NCBI RefSeq assembly: GCF_040564635.1
Contig: NZ_CP159837.1
Coordinates: forward strand, 5,691,001-5,755,000
Direction of reading: 5' to 3'
Length of the DNA: 64,000 bases
Origin: Planktothricoides raciborskii GIHE-MW2
GTDB lineage: Bacteria; Cyanobacteriota; Cyanobacteriia; Cyanobacteriales; Laspinemataceae
In this document: positions 1 through 8,786 of the stretch, one piece after another
How positions within the stretch are numbered: the first letter of the stretch is position 1
Layout: each line of letters starts with the position of its first letter
Made by a program: the position numbers and the translations under genes
Notes under the pieces: model-generated
Database searches by the model: none
Seen by the model: the letters and a program-made list of their open reading frames with translations, nothing else
Told to the model about the DNA's origin: nothing

Positions 1-2
1 AG

Positions 3-125
3 GTAAAAATTACCTTAGAAATTTCAGCGGATATCCCCGAAGGAGCACCAGATAATATTGTCAGAACGGTGACAGAAAATTGCCTAACTTTGAAATTTAA
101 ACATCAATCTTTTGAGTCAGAGTAA
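3..125 (+). CDS. 3' end of a gene entering from the left (partial)
   Basis: The frame starting at base 3 is open from the window edge to a TAA at 123-125 and encodes about 40 residues ending in a charged tail (SFESE). It contains the segment EISADIPEGAPDNIVRTVTE. This resembles from memory the extreme C-terminus of large DUF499-type ATP-binding proteins, but 40 residues are too few to name the gene. The rest lies outside the window. Confidence 0.45.
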   Translation, partial: VKITLEISADIPEGAPDNIVRTVTENCLTLKFKHQSFESE

Positions 126-289
126 ATAGATTTGAGGGAAAAAATAAGTAATTTAAACCACAGAGGCACAGAGAAACACAGAGGAGTTCGTCAATTTGTC
201 TTTGTTTCTATGGGAATTACTGGCGGAATAATGGTCTTGCAACAGCGATAATTTCTGATGTTTTCGTAAAACAGGTGACAACCAACAAC

Positions 290-455
290 CACCTTGCCCT
301 GAGTTTCGACCCTTCGACCCCACTCCCTTTGACTTCGCTCAGGACTCAACTTCCGCGAAGCGATGTCCTGAGTTCTGAGTCCTGAGCCCTGAACCCTGAG
401 CCGGTCGGGATGCGAAGGGTCGAGATGCGAAGGGTCGAAGGGCAACCAACAACCA
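290..455. repeat. Intergenic repeat patch with period-7 units
   Basis: The 126-459 interval holds no convincing gene. Bases 366-400 are five consecutive 7-mers of the type TCCTGAG (TCCTGAG, TTCTGAG, TCCTGAG, CCCTGAA, CCCTGAG). They are followed by a repeated GCGAAGGGTCGA block and by CAACCAACAACCAACA. Near 155-185 there is a CACAGAG-rich stretch similar to the CACAAAG repeats at 21.66 kb. The minus-strand open frame across this patch is low-complexity and is not called as a gene. Confidence 0.6.
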
Positions 456-459
456 ACAG

Positions 460-2448
460 CTAATTATTGTCCTTCAAAGATAACAATTCTAAAGCATTAT
501 TCACAAATAAAGTTTGCTGCGGGATGCCAATAGAAATACCGGATTGATCTAATCGGGTTTTTAATCGACGACGGCATTCTCGTCCCACAATCAAATGTTG
601 TAAAGGCTTTACCTTTATCCAAACCCGAATCATCAACCCCGCATGATCCATACGGTCAATGCCTAAAAGTTCTGGAGGGGCAATAATTTTCTCGCGCCAT
701 TCAGGTTCGTTGTAAATCTCATCAACCACTTCTTGAATTACCGCAAAAGCTTGATCGATATTTGTCTGATAAGACACATCCAAAGTCAGATCGACTCTAG
801 CCCATTCTTTGGAAAGATTTTGGACAATGGTAATAGAACTGTTGGGAATTGTAATTAAGCGACCTTCTCCGTTTCTCAGTTGAGTGATGCGTAGATTCAT
901 GTTCTCCACCAGTCCACCGACATCACCCACGGCAATCACATCGCCAACGGCATATTGGTCTTCTAATAAAACAAAAAACCCATTTATCGTATCTTTAATC
1001 ACATTTTGTGAACCCAAAGAAATAGCTAAACCTAAAATTCCGGCTCCAGCCAGCAACGGGCCAATATTAATCCCAATCACGGATAAACCGACGAAAATCC
1101 CTACAGTAATTAATAGGCCACTACTGAGATTTTTAAGCACTCTGGAAAACGTAGAAAATCTTAAAGCGAGGCGTTCAGAATTGTCAATCGATTTAAATTT
1201 TCTGTTTTCTAAAGCAGCAAAGAAGCGATCGATTGCCATTCGACCGATCCGAATCGCCAAATAAGTGGAAAGACCTGTAAATATTAGCTGTAAAGGAATT
1301 GGCAAAAGGGAAATAATTATAGGTTGTAACCAGCGGCTATAAGGAAATATGCCTAAAACAACATAAGTGCCAACTCCCAAAACTCCCCCTTGACCCAAAG
1401 GCACCAGCCCTTGTTGGATTTCGTTAAAATTTCGTTTTTGCAGTAGGGTAATCCGTTGTTGCAATAGAGGGTTTACTGCTTCAGAAGATTCTGAAAAATT
1501 TTCTAAAGAATCTAAATAATTTTCCGATGATTCCGAGATGTTGGTCTTGGTTTCAGTTTCTTTATCTGCGGTTTCTGGAGTAATTTTAATTTCAATTTTT
1601 TTATGGTCTTTTTGCAGTTTTTGCTGCATAGAAACCAGAGTCAAATTAGACAATATTATGATAAAAATTACTACCGCAGCGGACATGGCTTGTTTTTTAA
1701 GTGCTTCGGGTTGACGTTCTAACTCAGCGTTTTTTAAGGCTTGTTGAATTTCTTGAATCCATTGGTAGGCTAAGGTTTCTAAGTCAATGCCCTGAATTTC
1801 CGCATCGAGATTGGTAACGGTTAAAATATAAATGGGTTGGGGTTGATTTTGCCAAGAAACGTAAATAACTGGCAGACCATTAACCGTTTCATAGTAAACT
1901 TTAAGCGTGTTTGGCTCAAAATTGCTTTGAAGCACGGTTTTTAGATGATGTTCAATAATTTCTGTCCGATTGTTGGTTAAGGGAGCGATGGAAAATATGA
2001 TTCTGCCATCCAGTCTGACCGGGGCAGGAGTAATTTTTTGATTTTGATTAGCAGATAATAGAGGCGGCAAAATGATTTGCCAGCTTGTTCTGGCGGTGGA
2101 TTTGGTGACTGGTTTAAACAGGGGAGGTGTTGACGAAGTTGCTGGGCTAGATGCTTTTGGTTGATCTGACGAGTTGGTTGGAGTTACTAAGGCTGGTTGA
2201 GGGTTGGTTTGAGCTTTTGTTAGTGGTTCTGAGGTAGATGTGGTGTTTGGACGGGTCGGTTCGGTTTGTGACCAGGCCGCAGAAATGGCTGATGGGTTGA
2301 AGCTGAGGGTACAAGCGATCGCGATCGCCATCAGGGTTTTTCTTGGCGGCTTTTTCCGGGGATGCTTTCTGGCCATTTTATTATGGTGATACATGGTCTG
2401 ATTTTGGTTCATCAATCGATTTAGGGTTTGCTTTTGTCGCTGATACAT
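460..2448 (-). CDS. MscS-family mechanosensitive ion channel, long N-terminal extension
   Basis: 662-residue membrane protein of the small-conductance mechanosensitive channel family. These channels open under membrane tension to release osmolytes after hypo-osmotic shock. A basic N-terminus followed by MAIAIACTLSF and SAISAAWSQ looks like a signal peptide. A Pro/Thr/Ser-rich linker (about 60-115), a periplasmic-type domain (about 120-245), a TM segment near 255-275, an acidic stretch and further TM helices near 350-400 come next. The conserved pore helix and beta domain follow, with GAGILGLAISLGSQNVIKD and DQYAVGDVIAVGDVGG typical of MscS. The assigned start is the longest; Met25 (base 2376), directly before the basic signal-like segment, is an alternative. 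No strong ribosome-binding site is seen. It stands alone, divergent from ribD. A second, shorter MscS gene lies at 49.2 kb. Confidence 0.88.
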   Translation of the reverse strand: MYQRQKQTLNRLMNQNQTMYHHNKMARKHPRKKPPRKTLMAIAIACTLSFNPSAISAAWSQTEPTRPNTTSTSEPLTKAQTNPQPALVTPTNSSDQPKASSPATSSTPPLFKPVTKSTARTSWQIILPPLLSANQNQKITPAPVRLDGRIIFSIAPLTNNRTEIIEHHLKTVLQSNFEPNTLKVYYETVNGLPVIYVSWQNQPQPIYILTVTNLDAEIQGIDLETLAYQWIQEIQQALKNAELERQPEALKKQAMSAAVVIFIIILSNLTLVSMQQKLQKDHKKIEIKITPETADKETETKTNISESSENYLDSLENFSESSEAVNPLLQQRITLLQKRNFNEIQQGLVPLGQGGVLGVGTYVVLGIFPYSRWLQPIIISLLPIPLQLIFTGLSTYLAIRIGRMAIDRFFAALENRKFKSIDNSERLALRFSTFSRVLKNLSSGLLITVGIFVGLSVIGINIGPLLAGAGILGLAISLGSQNVIKDTINGFFVLLEDQYAVGDVIAVGDVGGLVENMNLRITQLRNGEGRLITIPNSSITIVQNLSKEWARVDLTLDVSYQTNIDQAFAVIQEVVDEIYNEPEWREKIIAPPELLGIDRMDHAGLMIRVWIKVKPLQHLIVGRECRRRLKTRLDQSGISIGIPQQTLFVNNALELLSLKDNN

Positions 2449-2639
2449 ATTGATTTGAGGTAAAAAGTCTCATACAATCCTGATGAACTTCACAAAACTT
2501 CATTGTCAGAAGATTATCACGAAAGTTAGAAATCTATCAGAAACTTAGTGGTGCGTTCTTATTAGCATAGAGGGTGATGATTCGGTAAACTGATGGCAAG
2601 TTTTTCTGTTAACACTTAATTTTGGATCGGGAGGTAGCG

Positions 2640-3800
2640 GTGACTGGGGGATATTCACAGAACAACGATGATACCAATGTCAATAATATCAGCGATCGGG
2701 TCTGCGAGTTTGACCGGGCGATGATGCAAAAATGCCTGGAACTGGCACGCCTTGCCCTGGGAAAGACTGCCCCTAATCCCCTGGTGGGTGCAGTGGTGGT
2801 CAAAGATGGTCAAATTGTGGGCACGGGCTTTCATCCGGGTGCTGGTCAGCCCCATGCGGAGGTGTTTGCTTTGCGGGAAGCCGGGGAAGAGGCGAAAGGT
2901 GCGACGATTTATGTCAGTTTAGAGCCGTGCAATCACTACGGACGCACGCCTCCTTGTTCGGAGACTGTGGTGCAAGCGGGGGTGGCTAGGGTAGTGGTGG
3001 GTATGGTGGATCCGAATCCCCTGGTGTCTGGTGGGGGAATTGCCCGGTTGCGATCGGCGGGGATTGAAGTGGTGGTGGGAGTGGAAGAGGAAGCTTGTCG
3101 TAAGTTGAATGAAGCTTTTATTTACCGCATTACTCACCATCGGCCTTTTGGGATTTTAAAATATGCTATGACCCTGGATGGCAAAATTGCCACAATTACT
3201 GGGGATAGCAATTGGGTGACTCAAGATGCGGCTCGCCATGAGGTGCATAGGGTTCGAGCCGCTTGTGATGCGGTGATTGTGGGGACGAATACGGTTTGCC
3301 AAGATAATCCATTTCTGACCAGTCATCATGCCGGAACTCATAATCCATTACGAGTGGTAATGAGTCGGAGCTTGAAGTTGCCCGCAGAAGCTCATTTGTG
3401 GGATGTTTCTGAGGCGCCAACTTTGGTGTTTACAGAAGTGGGCAGTAATCCTGAGCTACAAAAATTGTTGCTGAATAAAGGGGTTGAACTGGTAGAGTTT
3501 GACACTTTGACTCCAGGAAAGGTGATGGAATCTCTATATCAGCGAGAGTTGCTCTCGGTGTTGTGGGAATGCGGCGGGACTTTGGCGGCTCCGGCGATCG
3601 CCTCTGGTGCGGTGCAAAAAGTTCTGGCCTTTATTGCGCCGAAAATTATTGGTGGAGAGAGTGCGCCTTCTCCGGTGGGCAATTTAGGTTTAACATCGAT
3701 GAGTCAGGCATTGATGTTAGAGCGAGTACAATGGCGCACGGTTGGCTCTGATTGTCTGATGGAAGGATATTTACCGGAAAATCAATCGGCAAAACCGTAA
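2640..3800 (+). CDS. ribD: Riboflavin biosynthesis bifunctional deaminase/reductase RibD
   Basis: Catalyses two consecutive steps of riboflavin synthesis: deamination of the diaminopyrimidine intermediate, then NADPH-dependent reduction of the ribosyl side chain. The N-terminal half is a cytidine-deaminase-fold domain with the zinc motif HAEVFAL and PCNHYGRTPPC. The C-terminal half is a RibD reductase domain (RPFGILKYAMTLDGKIA, SNWVTQDAARHEVHRVRA). The frame is open from a TTG at 2622, but the GTG at 2640 is preceded by GGGAGG at 2629-2634 with 5-nt spacing and is the better start (386 residues). The first 25-30 residues are not conserved; the family core begins at MMQKCLELARLALGKTAPNP. It is a single gene, with an unrelated membrane protein 42 bp downstream in the same direction. 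Confidence 0.93.
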   Translation: MTGGYSQNNDDTNVNNISDRVCEFDRAMMQKCLELARLALGKTAPNPLVGAVVVKDGQIVGTGFHPGAGQPHAEVFALREAGEEAKGATIYVSLEPCNHYGRTPPCSETVVQAGVARVVVGMVDPNPLVSGGGIARLRSAGIEVVVGVEEEACRKLNEAFIYRITHHRPFGILKYAMTLDGKIATITGDSNWVTQDAARHEVHRVRAACDAVIVGTNTVCQDNPFLTSHHAGTHNPLRVVMSRSLKLPAEAHLWDVSEAPTLVFTEVGSNPELQKLLLNKGVELVEFDTLTPGKVMESLYQRELLSVLWECGGTLAAPAIASGAVQKVLAFIAPKIIGGESAPSPVGNLGLTSMSQALMLERVQWRTVGSDCLMEGYLPENQSAKP

Positions 3801-3842
3801 AGGCTTTACCAGTATTCTGGTGCTTCTGGGGAAGATTTACTT

Positions 3843-4724
3843 ATGCTTGAAGTTTTGATCTGGAGCCTATTTGTGGGTACGTTAGGCATAGATGGCGTGC
3901 TGGTCAGTGCATGGCTGCGTTGGCAGCAAACGGTTGTCACCACTGAGGAGGAAGAGGAGGAGGAAATTTTGAGTAACCATGAATTTAAAGATCGGTTGAC
4001 TGGAGAATCTTTTTCCGGGGGGACGGTGGGGCGATCGCCTCAGACTTTGAATGGTTTAGCCAGTTCTGCCGTTCCGCATCCAGGTTCCACCGTCCCCCCT
4101 AAACCTGTCCCTCCAGCTACGCCTTTACCTAACCGGAAAAATATGGCGGCTATAAAAACTCAACCCCAGAAAGCTGACCTCCCGCAGGAGCAAACTGCTG
4201 TGATTTATGAGCCGACAAATTTAGCTAATCTTGAACCAGATATCCTGAGCCAGTGTCCGCCGGTTGTAAATGGTTTTGATTATGCTGAAATCAGAGAAAA
4301 GCCAATGTATTTTACCGATGCTTCCACCACTGAGTGGGAATATAAAATTGTTCGCGCTCATTATGATTTATTTGGCAATGCTAATGAGTTTGTTAAGTTA
4401 TGTGAAGAAGAAGCCCAAGCGGGCTGGATTTTGTTAGAAAAGCTGGATGATCGCCGAGTAAGGTTTAAGCGTTCTGTGGCCATGCGCGAACAATTTGATG
4501 GGAGTCAGCTTTCTTTTGACCCTTATCGGTGTTATTATGGCCCTTCTAATCAATGGACTCATTTTGTGGGGGCGATCGCGGCGATGACGGTGATGGTTTT
4601 ACCGGCTTATTTAGGTTATATTTTGGTGTCTCAGACTACACAAGAAGCCCCGAAACAAAATTCTCAAACCCAAGCCCCTGTAGAGTTGATTAATCCAGAT
4701 TTTGCTCCGCCACAAATTCCTTAA
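3843..4724 (+). CDS. Membrane protein with a DUF4177-like segment, unknown function
   Basis: 293 residues. A hydrophobic N-terminus (LIWSLFVGTLGIDGVLVSAW, about residues 4-25) and a C-terminal TM helix (FVGAIAAMTVMVLPAYLGYI, about 240-262) enclose a mostly soluble middle. That middle has an acidic run EEEEEEE near residue 36 and a Pro-rich linker near 75-100. Residues about 160-205 (EWEYKIVRAHYDLF ... EEEAQAGWILLEKLDDR ... VRFKR) follow the DUF4177-like pattern: a W/Y-K-V strand, a helix, then GW and a final FKR strand. The 107-residue protein at 8787 has a similar pattern. The specific function is unknown. It follows ribD by 42 bp, so it may be cotranscribed. Confidence 0.7.
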   Translation: MLEVLIWSLFVGTLGIDGVLVSAWLRWQQTVVTTEEEEEEEILSNHEFKDRLTGESFSGGTVGRSPQTLNGLASSAVPHPGSTVPPKPVPPATPLPNRKNMAAIKTQPQKADLPQEQTAVIYEPTNLANLEPDILSQCPPVVNGFDYAEIREKPMYFTDASTTEWEYKIVRAHYDLFGNANEFVKLCEEEAQAGWILLEKLDDRRVRFKRSVAMREQFDGSQLSFDPYRCYYGPSNQWTHFVGAIAAMTVMVLPAYLGYILVSQTTQEAPKQNSQTQAPVELINPDFAPPQIP

Positions 4725-4730
4725 TTTGAT

Positions 4731-4782
4731 ACTAATTGATGCTAATTGATGCTTGATGCTAATTGATGCTAATTGATGCTAA
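4731..4782. repeat. Tandem GCTAATTGAT repeat and AT-rich hairpin downstream
   Basis: Imperfect direct repeats of the 10-mer GCTAATTGAT (about five) sit just after the stop codon of the preceding gene. Further on, 4826-4851 forms an 11-bp perfect stem of A and T (TTTATTTTTAT / ATAAAAATAAA) with a TGTT loop. The rest of 4783-5015 shows no gene. Confidence 0.6.
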
Positions 4783-5015
4783 AATTGCCGATATATGCGG
4801 ATATATAAAGTGATTTATTTGGGTATTTATTTTTATTGTTATAAAAATAAAAATAAATAACTGATCTAGGCCAGATTTGCTAGATTATTGTTAGTTTGTG
4901 AGGGCGGGCCAGAGTATCTGTGATTTTTAATTATAAAGTTTTAATGATTAATTGATGAAGGATTTCGCCAAATGATGCTATGGTTGATGGTTGGTTGTTT
5001 TCTTGAAGAGCATCA

Positions 5016-6047
5016 ATGGCTGAAGTCCCTACATCTGCGGCAGAACTGGTCGCGACCCTGGCGGAACTGCCGGATCTGAATTTTCAATTGCCAGATCCAG
5101 AAGATGAACAAATCTCCGATTTTGATTTTACCGATCAGGTGGAAAATGCCTGGAAAGTTTGCGATCGCTTTGATTTGCAAACCGATATCTGGCGGGGAAG
5201 GATTCTACGAGCAGTGCGCGATCGGGAAAAAAAAGGGGGAGAAGGACGCGGCGCCGGTTTTCTCAACTGGCTCAAAGACCGAGAAATTAGTAAAAGTCAA
5301 GCTTATGCCTTGATAGAACTGGCGAACAGTGCCGATACTCTACTAAGTCAGGGACACCTTGACCCAGAGAACATCAATAAATTCAGCAAACGAGCTTTTG
5401 TAGAAACGGCCAAGTCCGCCCCAGAAGTTCAAGAAACCATTGCTCAAGCGGCTCGGAATAGCGATCGCATCACCCGCAAAGAAGTGCGACAACTGTCGGA
5501 CGAATGGACTGCCATGACCAGCGATCTCTTGCCAGAGGAACTCAAAGAAAAAGCCACATCCGGGTCTTTACCCACCCGTTATCTGGCGCCCTTGGTCAAA
5601 GAAATGGAAAAGTTGCCAGAAGCCCATCAAAAATCAATTCGCGCTGAGGCGGCAGAAAATCCCGACGTAGATACGGTCAAGCAACTAACCTCTGATGCTC
5701 GCAACCTAGCCAAATATATAGAAGCAGCGGCACAGGTTCAAACGATTAACGAACAGTCGTTAGATATTGAAATGGCTTTAGAAGAGGCTTTACGCTTAGG
5801 CTGTTTAAACACCGCCGCTGATATGGTCAAGCAAGCCGCTATCTTAGAACAGTCTGTCACCAAGCTCTACACCACCTGGCGCAGGTTAGCGAATTTAACC
5901 GATCGCCTCTATGTCGATACCGGGGCGAGCACCCCAAACTTACGGGCGTTACTCACTTGCTTGGATAAACTTGCCCGGAACACGATCGAGGTGCCAATGG
6001 ACGAAGGTAGCGATCGCACCATTCGCCTACAAGTCCTCAACGAATAG
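5016..6047 (+). CDS. Conserved cyanobacterial-type protein with HTH-like N-terminal region
   Basis: 343-residue soluble, largely helical protein. The segment RGAGFLNWLKDREISKSQ followed by AYALIELANSAD (about 88-118) resembles the helix-turn-helix-like region of DUF3102/ParB-type proteins, in which a cell or plasmid component recognises DNA. The central part is rich in Glu and Ala helices (AETAKSAPEV, RKEVRQLSDEW). The C-terminal part (about 240-343) is helical, without metal-binding or catalytic motifs that I recognise. No signal peptide or TM helix is present. It stands alone, with 290 bp of AT-rich DNA upstream. A DNA-binding or regulatory role is inference only. Confidence 0.65.
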   Translation: MAEVPTSAAELVATLAELPDLNFQLPDPEDEQISDFDFTDQVENAWKVCDRFDLQTDIWRGRILRAVRDREKKGGEGRGAGFLNWLKDREISKSQAYALIELANSADTLLSQGHLDPENINKFSKRAFVETAKSAPEVQETIAQAARNSDRITRKEVRQLSDEWTAMTSDLLPEELKEKATSGSLPTRYLAPLVKEMEKLPEAHQKSIRAEAAENPDVDTVKQLTSDARNLAKYIEAAAQVQTINEQSLDIEMALEEALRLGCLNTAADMVKQAAILEQSVTKLYTTWRRLANLTDRLYVDTGASTPNLRALLTCLDKLARNTIEVPMDEGSDRTIRLQVLNE

Positions 6048-6232
6048 AGAAGTTTCCGGGGCAGGGGGCATCCGGGGCGGGGATGAGGGGCTTTAGGAGA
6101 GAAAAGAGAGGAGAGAGAATTTTCATGGTTCACCTCTTTCATTAGCATCCTATGCATCCTCTTTCATTAGTATCCTCCCCCGCCTGATTGACGGCTCGAT
6201 TGGCGGCTCGATTGGCGGCTCCCCATTAAGAC

Positions 6233-6379
6233 GTGGTGGCACACCGTCAGCGCAATAGTTGTGAAACAACCGATTTGAAACATCCCAAGGGTCAGGTCGT
6301 CCATGTTAAAGAAAATGGTCAAGCGATCGCCACTGAGTTAAATTACTCGAATATTCAACTATTGACCGTTGACGGTTGA
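6233..6379 (+). other. Unidentified 48-codon open fragment
   Basis: A GTG-initiated frame (GTG at 6233, TGA at 6377-6379) reads VVAHRQRNSCETTDLKHPKG then QVVHVKENGQAIATELNY. The amino-acid mix looks protein-like, but no upstream ribosome-binding site or family is recognised. It may be the tail of a deleted gene. The rest of 6048-6734 contains only repeats. Confidence 0.2.
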
Positions 6380-6433
6380 TAGTTACAGAAACCCGGTTTT
6401 TTAATTGAGATTTGGCTTTGATGCCTAAGCCTG

Positions 6434-6451
6434 CCCCCGTGAAGACGGGGG
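6434..6451. terminator. GC hairpin (CCCCCG/CGGGGG)
   Basis: CCCCCG-TGAAGA-CGGGGG forms a 6-bp GC stem, followed by TTTACT. A closely related hairpin, also preceded by CCTG, sits at 15367-15385. These could be weak terminators, but the shared flanks make a mobile hairpin equally likely; IS200/IS605-type ends often carry such hairpins. Confidence 0.35.
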
Positions 6452-6535
6452 TTTACTCATAAACTCTGTTTCTTGGCTCGGCGATCGGTTATTAGTTATT
6501 GATTTTCGGAGATCAATAATAACATCACTTACTTA

Positions 6536-6635
6536 ATATTTAGGGTTTTGTAGGGGCAATCCCCCCGTGGTTGCTCTTTTTCCCTTGGTGGTGGTTGCCC
6601 ATCTTTCGTGGCGGTGGTTGCCCTAATATAAGGTT
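6536..6635. repeat. Remnant of a MITE-like interspersed element
   Basis: Bases 6536-6574 are identical over 39 bp to 23961-23999, the interior of the complete element at 23940-24030. Here the terminal repeats are missing and the sequence diverges after TTGC. The stretch then continues with GGTGGTTGCCC-type direct repeats. Confidence 0.6.
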
Positions 6636-6734
6636 AATAGGCAATTCCTAAATGAATAACTCATCAGCGATCGCCATCAATTTTAATAACAGAAAAAATC
6701 AATTAGCTAGATTAGCGTATTAGATAGACCACTG

Positions 6735-8429
6735 ATGCACAATCCATCTATTTCTCGGCCAAATGTTCCTAAAAGTATAATTTTCGGTATCATCATCCTG
6801 TGTATCTTACCGTTTTTATTAAATCAATTGGGACTAGATTTTTCTACGCCAGGAACTCCCCTAGAAGTCACCGAAATCCTTGACTGGGACTCAGAAAAGT
6901 TAACCGATGCGCTGCATCTCACTTTAGCCGGTAGCTTTGTACATACTTTATTAGAATGGACTGCTTGTTGTGCTGCCATTGTAATTGTCTTTTTAAGCTT
7001 ACTAAATTACACCGCAACCGGCAAACCTATCTCGCCAATTTTAGGGTTAGCATTATTTTTTGCTGGACTAATGGATGCTTTTCATACTCTGATGGCAAAT
7101 CGACTCCTAGATTTGGCGATTGATAATCCGAATCTGATTCCTTTTACATGGGTAATCTGCCGTTTATTCCATGCTCTGATTATGGTTTTTGGCGTCAGTA
7201 TTTTAATCGTTTATTCACCGGACACAGATCGAAAAAACCAGCGAAAAACTTTGATATTTATCTCTATATTTAGCTGCATTTTTGGCATCATTGCTTATGG
7301 TATTATTAATTTCTATGCCAGCAACCATAATCTGCCCGAAACTATCTTTCCTAATCAGATAATCTCTCGGCCTTGGGATGTTATTCCCATGCTAATATTT
7401 GCTTTTGCCGGATTGGTCATTTATCCCAAGTTTTACCAGCAAAATCCGAATGTTTTTACCCATTCTATCGTGATTAGTGTCATTCCTAACATAGCGACTC
7501 AGCTTTATATGGCTTTTGGCTCTAGCGCCTTATTTGACAATGGGTTTAACATCGCTCACTTTCTCAAGATTTTTGCCTATCTTGTACCTTTGATTGGCTT
7601 ATCCTCTGACTATATTAATAGTTATCGCAACCAAAATCGCTCTTTGTCAATCGACTTACAGCGCAGTTGGGAATTTCTTAATTCTCTCGCGGATCAAGTT
7701 CTAGATTCAACTCGGTTAACTCGACCACTTCAGGAATCGGGAGAACAACTAGAAAGCATGGTAATTCAACAAGTCACAGCCACCCAAGAGGCTGTCCAGA
7801 CAACTCAAGAAATATCGGCAGTTTCAGAACAGTTATTCTCAATAGTAGGCGAAATAGAGCAAGCTTTTACTAGGATAAAAAATTCTGGCGATTCCCTTTC
7901 CTCTAAGTTGGGCAATATCGCCCAAGAAACCACGCATTTACCTCAGATTATTAACCAAATCAACTATATTGCCACCCAAACCAAAATGCTGTCGCTTAAT
8001 GCATCTATTGAAGCCACAAAGGTGGGCAAAGAAGGGACAGGATTTACGGTGATTGCTAATGAAATTATCAAGTTAGCGGAGCAAACATCAGCCATTACTC
8101 AGGAGATTAATCCCATGATTCAGGGAATGCAAGCGGCTGTCAACAGTGGGGTTAAAGAAATGAATAAGTTGAATCATTTGACAATAGAAGAAGTTAATAA
8201 ATTGACGGCAATTACTCAAACAATTGATCGGACAATTAAAATGCAAAGAGACGGAGCTTATAAAATTCAAGAATCCTTGAAAGAACTGAGTTATGCTTCC
8301 GAAAATGCCTCAAATTATCTGAGGAAGACTCTAGATAAAACTAATGATTCTCTGGAGAATTTGCATCAATCTGTAGAACAATTGCAAGCAGAGATGCTTC
8401 GGTTAGCGGATCGAGATAAAGCATTCTAG
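6735..8429 (+). CDS. Membrane-anchored methyl-accepting chemotaxis-like protein
   Basis: 564 residues in two parts. Residues about 12-295 hold eight or so hydrophobic segments (for example GIIILCILPFLLNQLG, ACCAAIVIVFLSLLNY, LIMVFGVSILIVY) and the motif GLMDAFHTLMANRL. This resembles the MASE-type integral membrane sensor domains found on cyanobacterial kinases. Residues about 330-564 form a coiled-coil chemoreceptor signalling region. The hairpin tip reads INYIATQTKMLSLNASIEAT then KVGKEGTGFTVIANEIIKLA, close to the MCP consensus. No HAMP domain or periplasmic ligand domain is seen. It would signal to a CheA/CheW array, but no che gene is in the window. A phototaxis or motility role is possible but not shown. 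Confidence 0.8.
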   Translation: MHNPSISRPNVPKSIIFGIIILCILPFLLNQLGLDFSTPGTPLEVTEILDWDSEKLTDALHLTLAGSFVHTLLEWTACCAAIVIVFLSLLNYTATGKPISPILGLALFFAGLMDAFHTLMANRLLDLAIDNPNLIPFTWVICRLFHALIMVFGVSILIVYSPDTDRKNQRKTLIFISIFSCIFGIIAYGIINFYASNHNLPETIFPNQIISRPWDVIPMLIFAFAGLVIYPKFYQQNPNVFTHSIVISVIPNIATQLYMAFGSSALFDNGFNIAHFLKIFAYLVPLIGLSSDYINSYRNQNRSLSIDLQRSWEFLNSLADQVLDSTRLTRPLQESGEQLESMVIQQVTATQEAVQTTQEISAVSEQLFSIVGEIEQAFTRIKNSGDSLSSKLGNIAQETTHLPQIINQINYIATQTKMLSLNASIEATKVGKEGTGFTVIANEIIKLAEQTSAITQEINPMIQGMQAAVNSGVKEMNKLNHLTIEEVNKLTAITQTIDRTIKMQRDGAYKIQESLKELSYASENASNYLRKTLDKTNDSLENLHQSVEQLQAEMLRLADRDKAF

Positions 8430-8455
8430 AATAATTAACAGGATGTCATGGTGCC

Positions 8456-8498
8456 GGTCAGCTAAAGCTGACCAGTCAACGCTGACCAGCCTTGGCTG
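8456..8498. terminator. Consecutive small hairpins after the chemoreceptor gene
   Basis: GGTCAGCT-AA-AGCTGACC (8456-8473) is a perfect 8-bp stem. CAGCC-TT-GGCTG (8487-8498) is a second hairpin right after it. They lie 27 bp past the stop codon and may act in termination, although there is no U-run. The remainder of 8430-8715 shows no gene. Confidence 0.4.
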
Positions 8499-8715
8499 AA
8501 CACCTACGAGGATGTTGATTTAGTTTCCGCTTAGTGAACGAGGACATTCTCGCTTTTCCTCTGTTAGTAAAACAGCAATACATGGGGCTGTGGTCTGAAA
8601 GTGGAATGGTTTGGGCGGTAAAGGCTATAGGCTGTTCCCGCTCTCGGAAGGAATCACCTTGTTTTCAGGGGAAATGATCCGATCAAATTTTGACCAGTGA
8701 CTCTTTAGACAAAAA

Positions 8716-8767
8716 TATTCCTAGAATCTATTCCTAGAATCTATTCCTAGAATCTATTTCTAGAATC
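8716..8767. repeat. Four tandem 13-bp units
   Basis: Three identical TATTCCTAGAATC units and a fourth with one change (TATTTCTAGAATC) end 20 bp before the next ATG. Each unit contains the palindrome CCTAG-like core CTAG. A 13-bp tandem array of different sequence lies upstream of the diguanylate cyclase at 47225-47287. Confidence 0.85.
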
Positions 8768-8786
8768 CCAGAATATTCAACGAGCA

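Noticed and set aside
191-445. 84-codon minus-strand frame near the left edge
   Set aside because: It is translated from heptamer and GCGAAGGGTCGA repeats; the composition is repetitive and no ribosome-binding site is seen.
884-1264. 126-codon plus-strand frame inside the MscS gene
   Set aside because: It is a shadow on the opposite strand of a well-supported channel gene; its sequence has no recognisable motif.
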